Source of the DNA: Desmospora profundinema
GTDB lineage: Bacteria > Bacillota > Bacilli > Thermoactinomycetales > DSM-45169
DNA length: 64,000 bases
Direction of reading: 5' to 3'
Assembly (NCBI RefSeq): GCF_031454155.1
Contig: NZ_JAVDQG010000002.1
Location: 310,001 to 374,000, forward strand
This document shows positions 61,446 through 64,000 of the stretch, piece after piece (positions within the stretch are counted from its first letter, which is position 1; every line of letters starts with the position of its first letter). Made by a program: the position numbers and the translations under genes. The notes under the pieces were generated by a model. It worked only from the letters and a program-made list of their open reading frames with translations. It was not told the origin of the DNA and searched no databases.

Positions 61446-61461
61446 ATCTCCCATGGGAGAT
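61446..61461. other. Perfect 16-base palindrome after the protease gene
   Basis: ATCTCCCATGGGAGAT, 9 bases after the stop codon. Without a loop or T-run it is not a standard terminator; it may be a weak one or a protein site. Confidence 0.4.
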
Positions 61462-61657
61462 ACCCGCCTGATTTTCTGTGGGAAAAACCGGGTGACGGTG
61501 AAACATTAAAACACAGGTTCCAACAAACGATAACGCTCTTGTCGGTGTATCAACCAAGCTGCCAACCAGCCTGACACAACCGCCAGGCTTTATTAGGCCC
61601 GATCAAGCCCATCCATTCTCCCCGACGCACATGAAAGCAGATATTGGACACCACCAT

Positions 61658-61692
61658 CAAGTCCCCGGGAATCCCCATCTTCCGGGGGCTTG
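61658..61692. other. GC-rich hairpin between protease and catalase genes
   Basis: CAAGTCCCCGG (61658-61668) and CCGGGGGCTTG (61682-61692) pair with one mismatch, followed by AACTTTT. A possible terminator for a transcript coming from the protease side. Confidence 0.5.
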
Positions 61693-61754
61693 AACTTTTC
61701 CGCCGACCCTTCTTTTATTCAACCGCTATAATACCTATTGACTGCAGCCTTAAT

Positions 61755-61769
61755 TAAAATTATTATTAA
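61755..61769 (+). promoter_or_regulatory. PerR-box-like site upstream of the catalase
   Basis: TTAAAAT-T-ATTATTA (7-1-7), 12 of 14 positions as in the PerR box TTATAATNATTATAA. It lies 50 bases upstream of the catalase start, as in Bacillus katA. Confidence 0.6.
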
Positions 61770-61819
61770 TAGAGATTGATTATTAGACAAAAACAATTTC
61801 TAATTAGGAGTGAAGGAGT

Positions 61820-63286
61820 ATGGACAACAAGCACAACCGCCTTACCACCAACCAAGGGGTTCCCGTCGGGGACAACCAGAACTCGCGTACGGCGGGGCGC
61901 CGCGGACCTACCCTGTTGGAGGATTATCACCTGATCGAAAAACTGGCCCACTTTGATCGTGAACGCGTACCTGAGCGTGTGGTGCATGCTCGTGGCGCTG
62001 GTGCCCACGGTGTGTTCCGGGTGACACACGCCATGAAGGATTACACCAAGGCTGCCTTCCTCCAAGAAGAGGATAAGGAAACACCGGTGTTTGTCCGCTT
62101 CTCCACCGTGATCCATCCCTCCGGGTCACCCGAAACCGCCCGTGATCCGCGCGGTTTTGCCACCAAGTTTTACACGGAAGAAGGCAACTACGACATCGTT
62201 GGCAACCATTTGCCTGTTTTCTTCATTCGGGACGCGATTAAATTCCCCGATATGGTCCATTCCTTGAAACCGGCACCGGATACCAATATCCAGGATCCGG
62301 ACCGGTATTGGGATTTTATGACCCTCACCCCGGAATCCACCCATATGATGACCTGGGTCTTCTCCGATTACGGAACACCGGCCAACTATCGTCAGATGGA
62401 AGGATTCGGCGTACACGCCTTTAAGTGGGTAAACGCTGCCGGCCAAGTGGTGTATGTGAAATACCACTGGAAACCGCTGCAGGGTGTCCGAAACCTGTCC
62501 GCGGAAGAAGCGGCAACGGTTCAAGGGGAGGATTTCCAACACGCTACCCGTGATCTTTTTGACCATATTGAAAAAGGTGACTATCCCAAGTGGGACTTAT
62601 ACGTACAAATCATGAAACCTGAGGAATTGGACCGGTATGAATGGGATCCGCTGGATCCGACCAAAGTATGGCCTGAAGATCTCTATCCGTTGCAGCCCGT
62701 CGGACGGATGACCCTGAACCGAAACCCGAAAAACTTCTTCGCCGAAGTGGAGCAATCCGCCTTTTCTCCCAGTGCAACCGTTCCGGGAATCGAACCTTCT
62801 GAAGACAAACTGCTGCAAGGCCGCCTGTTCTCCTACCCGGATACACAGCGCCACCGGATCGGTCCCAATTACCTGGACCTTCCGATTAACTGCCCCTACG
62901 CCCCGGTGCGCAACAACACGCGGGACGGGAACATGCAGTATCATACGGATATTTCTCCGATCAACTACGAGCCCAACCGACACGAAGGTACCCCCCGGGA
63001 AGATTCAACCTATCTGGAAAGCGAAACACCGCTTGAAGGGGCAGCCGGTCGGCAGAAAATTTTCAAAACTGACGATTTCTCGCAGGCCGGTGAGCGTTAC
63101 CGTGCGTTTTCCGAAGAGGAACGCGCCAACCTGATCAAAAATCTGACCAATGACCTAAAACAGGTTCATGAAAAAACACGCTTGCTCGCCATCTGCAATT
63201 TCTATCGTGCAGATGAGGAATACGGGCTCCGTTTGGCTGAAAGCCTCGGTGTGGATATCAGCCAATATCTGCAGCAACAATCGTAA
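61820..63286 (+). CDS. katA: Monofunctional haem catalase
   Basis: Clade 3 type catalase of 488 residues, dismutating hydrogen peroxide. Distal His56 in RVVHARGAGAHG, Asn129 region GNHLPVFFIRDAIKFPD, and the proximal haem Tyr in RLFSYPDTQRHRIG. No signal peptide. Start ATG follows GTGAAGGAGT. A PerR-box-like site upstream suggests peroxide induction. A strong terminator follows. Confidence 0.96.
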   Translation: MDNKHNRLTTNQGVPVGDNQNSRTAGRRGPTLLEDYHLIEKLAHFDRERVPERVVHARGAGAHGVFRVTHAMKDYTKAAFLQEEDKETPVFVRFSTVIHPSGSPETARDPRGFATKFYTEEGNYDIVGNHLPVFFIRDAIKFPDMVHSLKPAPDTNIQDPDRYWDFMTLTPESTHMMTWVFSDYGTPANYRQMEGFGVHAFKWVNAAGQVVYVKYHWKPLQGVRNLSAEEAATVQGEDFQHATRDLFDHIEKGDYPKWDLYVQIMKPEELDRYEWDPLDPTKVWPEDLYPLQPVGRMTLNRNPKNFFAEVEQSAFSPSATVPGIEPSEDKLLQGRLFSYPDTQRHRIGPNYLDLPINCPYAPVRNNTRDGNMQYHTDISPINYEPNRHEGTPREDSTYLESETPLEGAAGRQKIFKTDDFSQAGERYRAFSEEERANLIKNLTNDLKQVHEKTRLLAICNFYRADEEYGLRLAESLGVDISQYLQQQS

Positions 63287-63305
63287 TAGAAAATCAGCAG
63301 AACAA

Positions 63306-63332
63306 AACCGCCTCCCCATCCGGGAGGCGGTT
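63306..63332. terminator. Bidirectional terminator after the catalase
   Basis: AACCGCCTCCC / GGGAGGCGGTT with a 4-5 base loop, TTGTTT on the plus side, between the convergent catalase and HAD genes. Confidence 0.85.
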
Positions 63333-63341
63333 GTTTCGTCC

Positions 63342-64000
63342 TTAAACACGGGTCATGGCTCTCTTGACAGCATCACTGACGGAATCGGCGGTTTTCCCGG
63401 CTTTTAACCGTACTCCCGCCGGAGCATGAGCCATAGCGAAGCTGAGGTGGGGAAAGGATTCAAACATCGACACGTCATTAAACGCATCTCCAATAGTAAG
63501 AACCTGTTCCCTCGAAATACCCAATCGCTCCACCAATACCTGAAGTCCCCGTCCCTTGGAGATCCCCCGGGGCATCACATCCAGGCAATCCCGATCGGAA
63601 ATGAATAAGTCCACTTCCTCACCAAACCGTCTTTCCAAACGGCTTTTCAGCTTCTCAATCCGTTCCATTTCACCAAAATAACTGAACTTGCACGGCATCA
63701 CCTCTTGTCGGAGCAAAGCAGATCCCAATTCCGGCATCAACCGGACAGAGGAAAACAAGCGGGACTCTACCAGCTCCGCCATCCCGACACGACGGTGACT
63801 CAAAAGCTGGTGCTCCAAGCAAACCAACATAAACAAATCTTCTCCTTGCGTCTCTTCAAACAACGCCACCGCCAGGTCCGGGGTAAACACGTGCTTCACC
63901 AGCGGCTCTCCCTCTCGTGTGCGGACAAAGGCCCCATTTTGGCTCACTCCGTGGGCAGGAATTCCGATGACATCCATCACCTGTTCCAGTTCTGCCTGCA
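63342..64000 (-). CDS. HAD/Cof-type phosphatase, N-terminus cut by window edge
   Basis: The frame enters from the right edge and ends at 63342; at least 218 residues are present. Visible are the middle cap segment after GVSQNGAFVRTREGEPLVKH, the Lys region DVMPRGISKGRGLQVLVERL, and the C-terminal motif LTIGDAFNDVSMFESFPHLSFAM with its Asp pair, as in Cof-type HAD IIB phosphatases acting on sugar or nucleotide phosphates. The N-terminal catalytic DxD motif lies outside the window. An internal ATG at 63980 is not the true start. Confidence 0.88.
   Translation of the reverse strand, partial: QAELEQVMDVIGIPAHGVSQNGAFVRTREGEPLVKHVFTPDLAVALFEETQGEDLFMLVCLEHQLLSHRRVGMAELVESRLFSSVRLMPELGSALLRQEVMPCKFSYFGEMERIEKLKSRLERRFGEEVDLFISDRDCLDVMPRGISKGRGLQVLVERLGISREQVLTIGDAFNDVSMFESFPHLSFAMAHAPAGVRLKAGKTADSVSDAVKRAMTRV

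Noticed and set aside
1-64000. CRISPR array, prophage or replication origin
   Set aside because: No regularly spaced direct repeats, phage structural genes, integrase or DnaA-box cluster was seen; the dispersed repeats are hairpin elements instead.

Overview
The window looks like a chromosome segment of a spore-forming Bacillales bacterium, most likely a Thermoactinomycetaceae member; the family is an inference. Evidence: spore genes (spoIIP, gpr), competence genes (comEA, comEC, comER), Gram-positive T-box and SAM riboswitches, and a moderately GC-rich coding sequence with strong GGAGG ribosome sites. Read on the minus strand, the backbone is the Bacillus subtilis yqeG-to-lepA block in order: yqeG, yqeH, aroE, nadD, yqeK, rsfS, (comER on +), comEA, comEC, holA, (rpsT on +), gpr, spoIIP, yqxA, lepA. 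The block is split by several insertions; yqeI, yqeM and comEB are not seen.

Layout. 1-8.7 kb: lepA (cut by the left edge), an insert (AraC regulator, VOC protein, hydrolase, coaA), then yqxA, spoIIP, gpr, rpsT. 8.8-14.2 kb: trpS with a Trp T-box, CcdC-like protein, small orphan genes, holA with a sigma/anti-sigma pair. 14.2-20.6 kb: alpha-glucoside ABC importer, LacI repressor and GH13 alpha-glucosidase. 20.9-26.8 kb: threonine dehydrogenase, psuK-psuG, comEC. 26.9-38 kb: class A PBP, a GH65 phosphorylase fused to beta-phosphoglucomutase, YitT, YciI, dcd, and metI-metC behind a SAM riboswitch. 38-44 kb: rocD, an AblB-like acetyltransferase, and an operon of an ATP-grasp ligase and an unrecognised 661-residue protein with a possible Cys-His-Asn site. 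44-56 kb: comEA, comER, an RpiR/class III aminotransferase module, leuS with a Leu T-box, and rsfS to yqeG. 56-64 kb: acetyltransferase, methyltransferase, secreted serine hydrolase, subtilase, catalase, and a HAD phosphatase cut by the right edge.

How genes work together. The importer, alpha-glucosidase and GH65-betaPGM fusion form a probable maltose/maltodextrin pathway. Its dispersed genes are tied together by LacI/CcpA-type palindromes, one of which fills the spacer of the phosphorylase promoter. The methionine genes carry a scar: the SAM riboswitch is followed by the last codons of a lost metY-like gene.

The most unusual feature is a population of about ten short hairpin repeats in three families (F1, F2, F3). 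Their inverted ends begin with TAG and their boundaries are mostly CTAG. They abut through shared CTAGs, form chimeras, and repeatedly lie between a gene's stop codon and its terminator, with intact F1 ends antisense to the upstream gene. The best candidate for an undescribed pathway is the ATP-grasp / 661-residue protein operon with the convergent AblB-like acetyltransferase.
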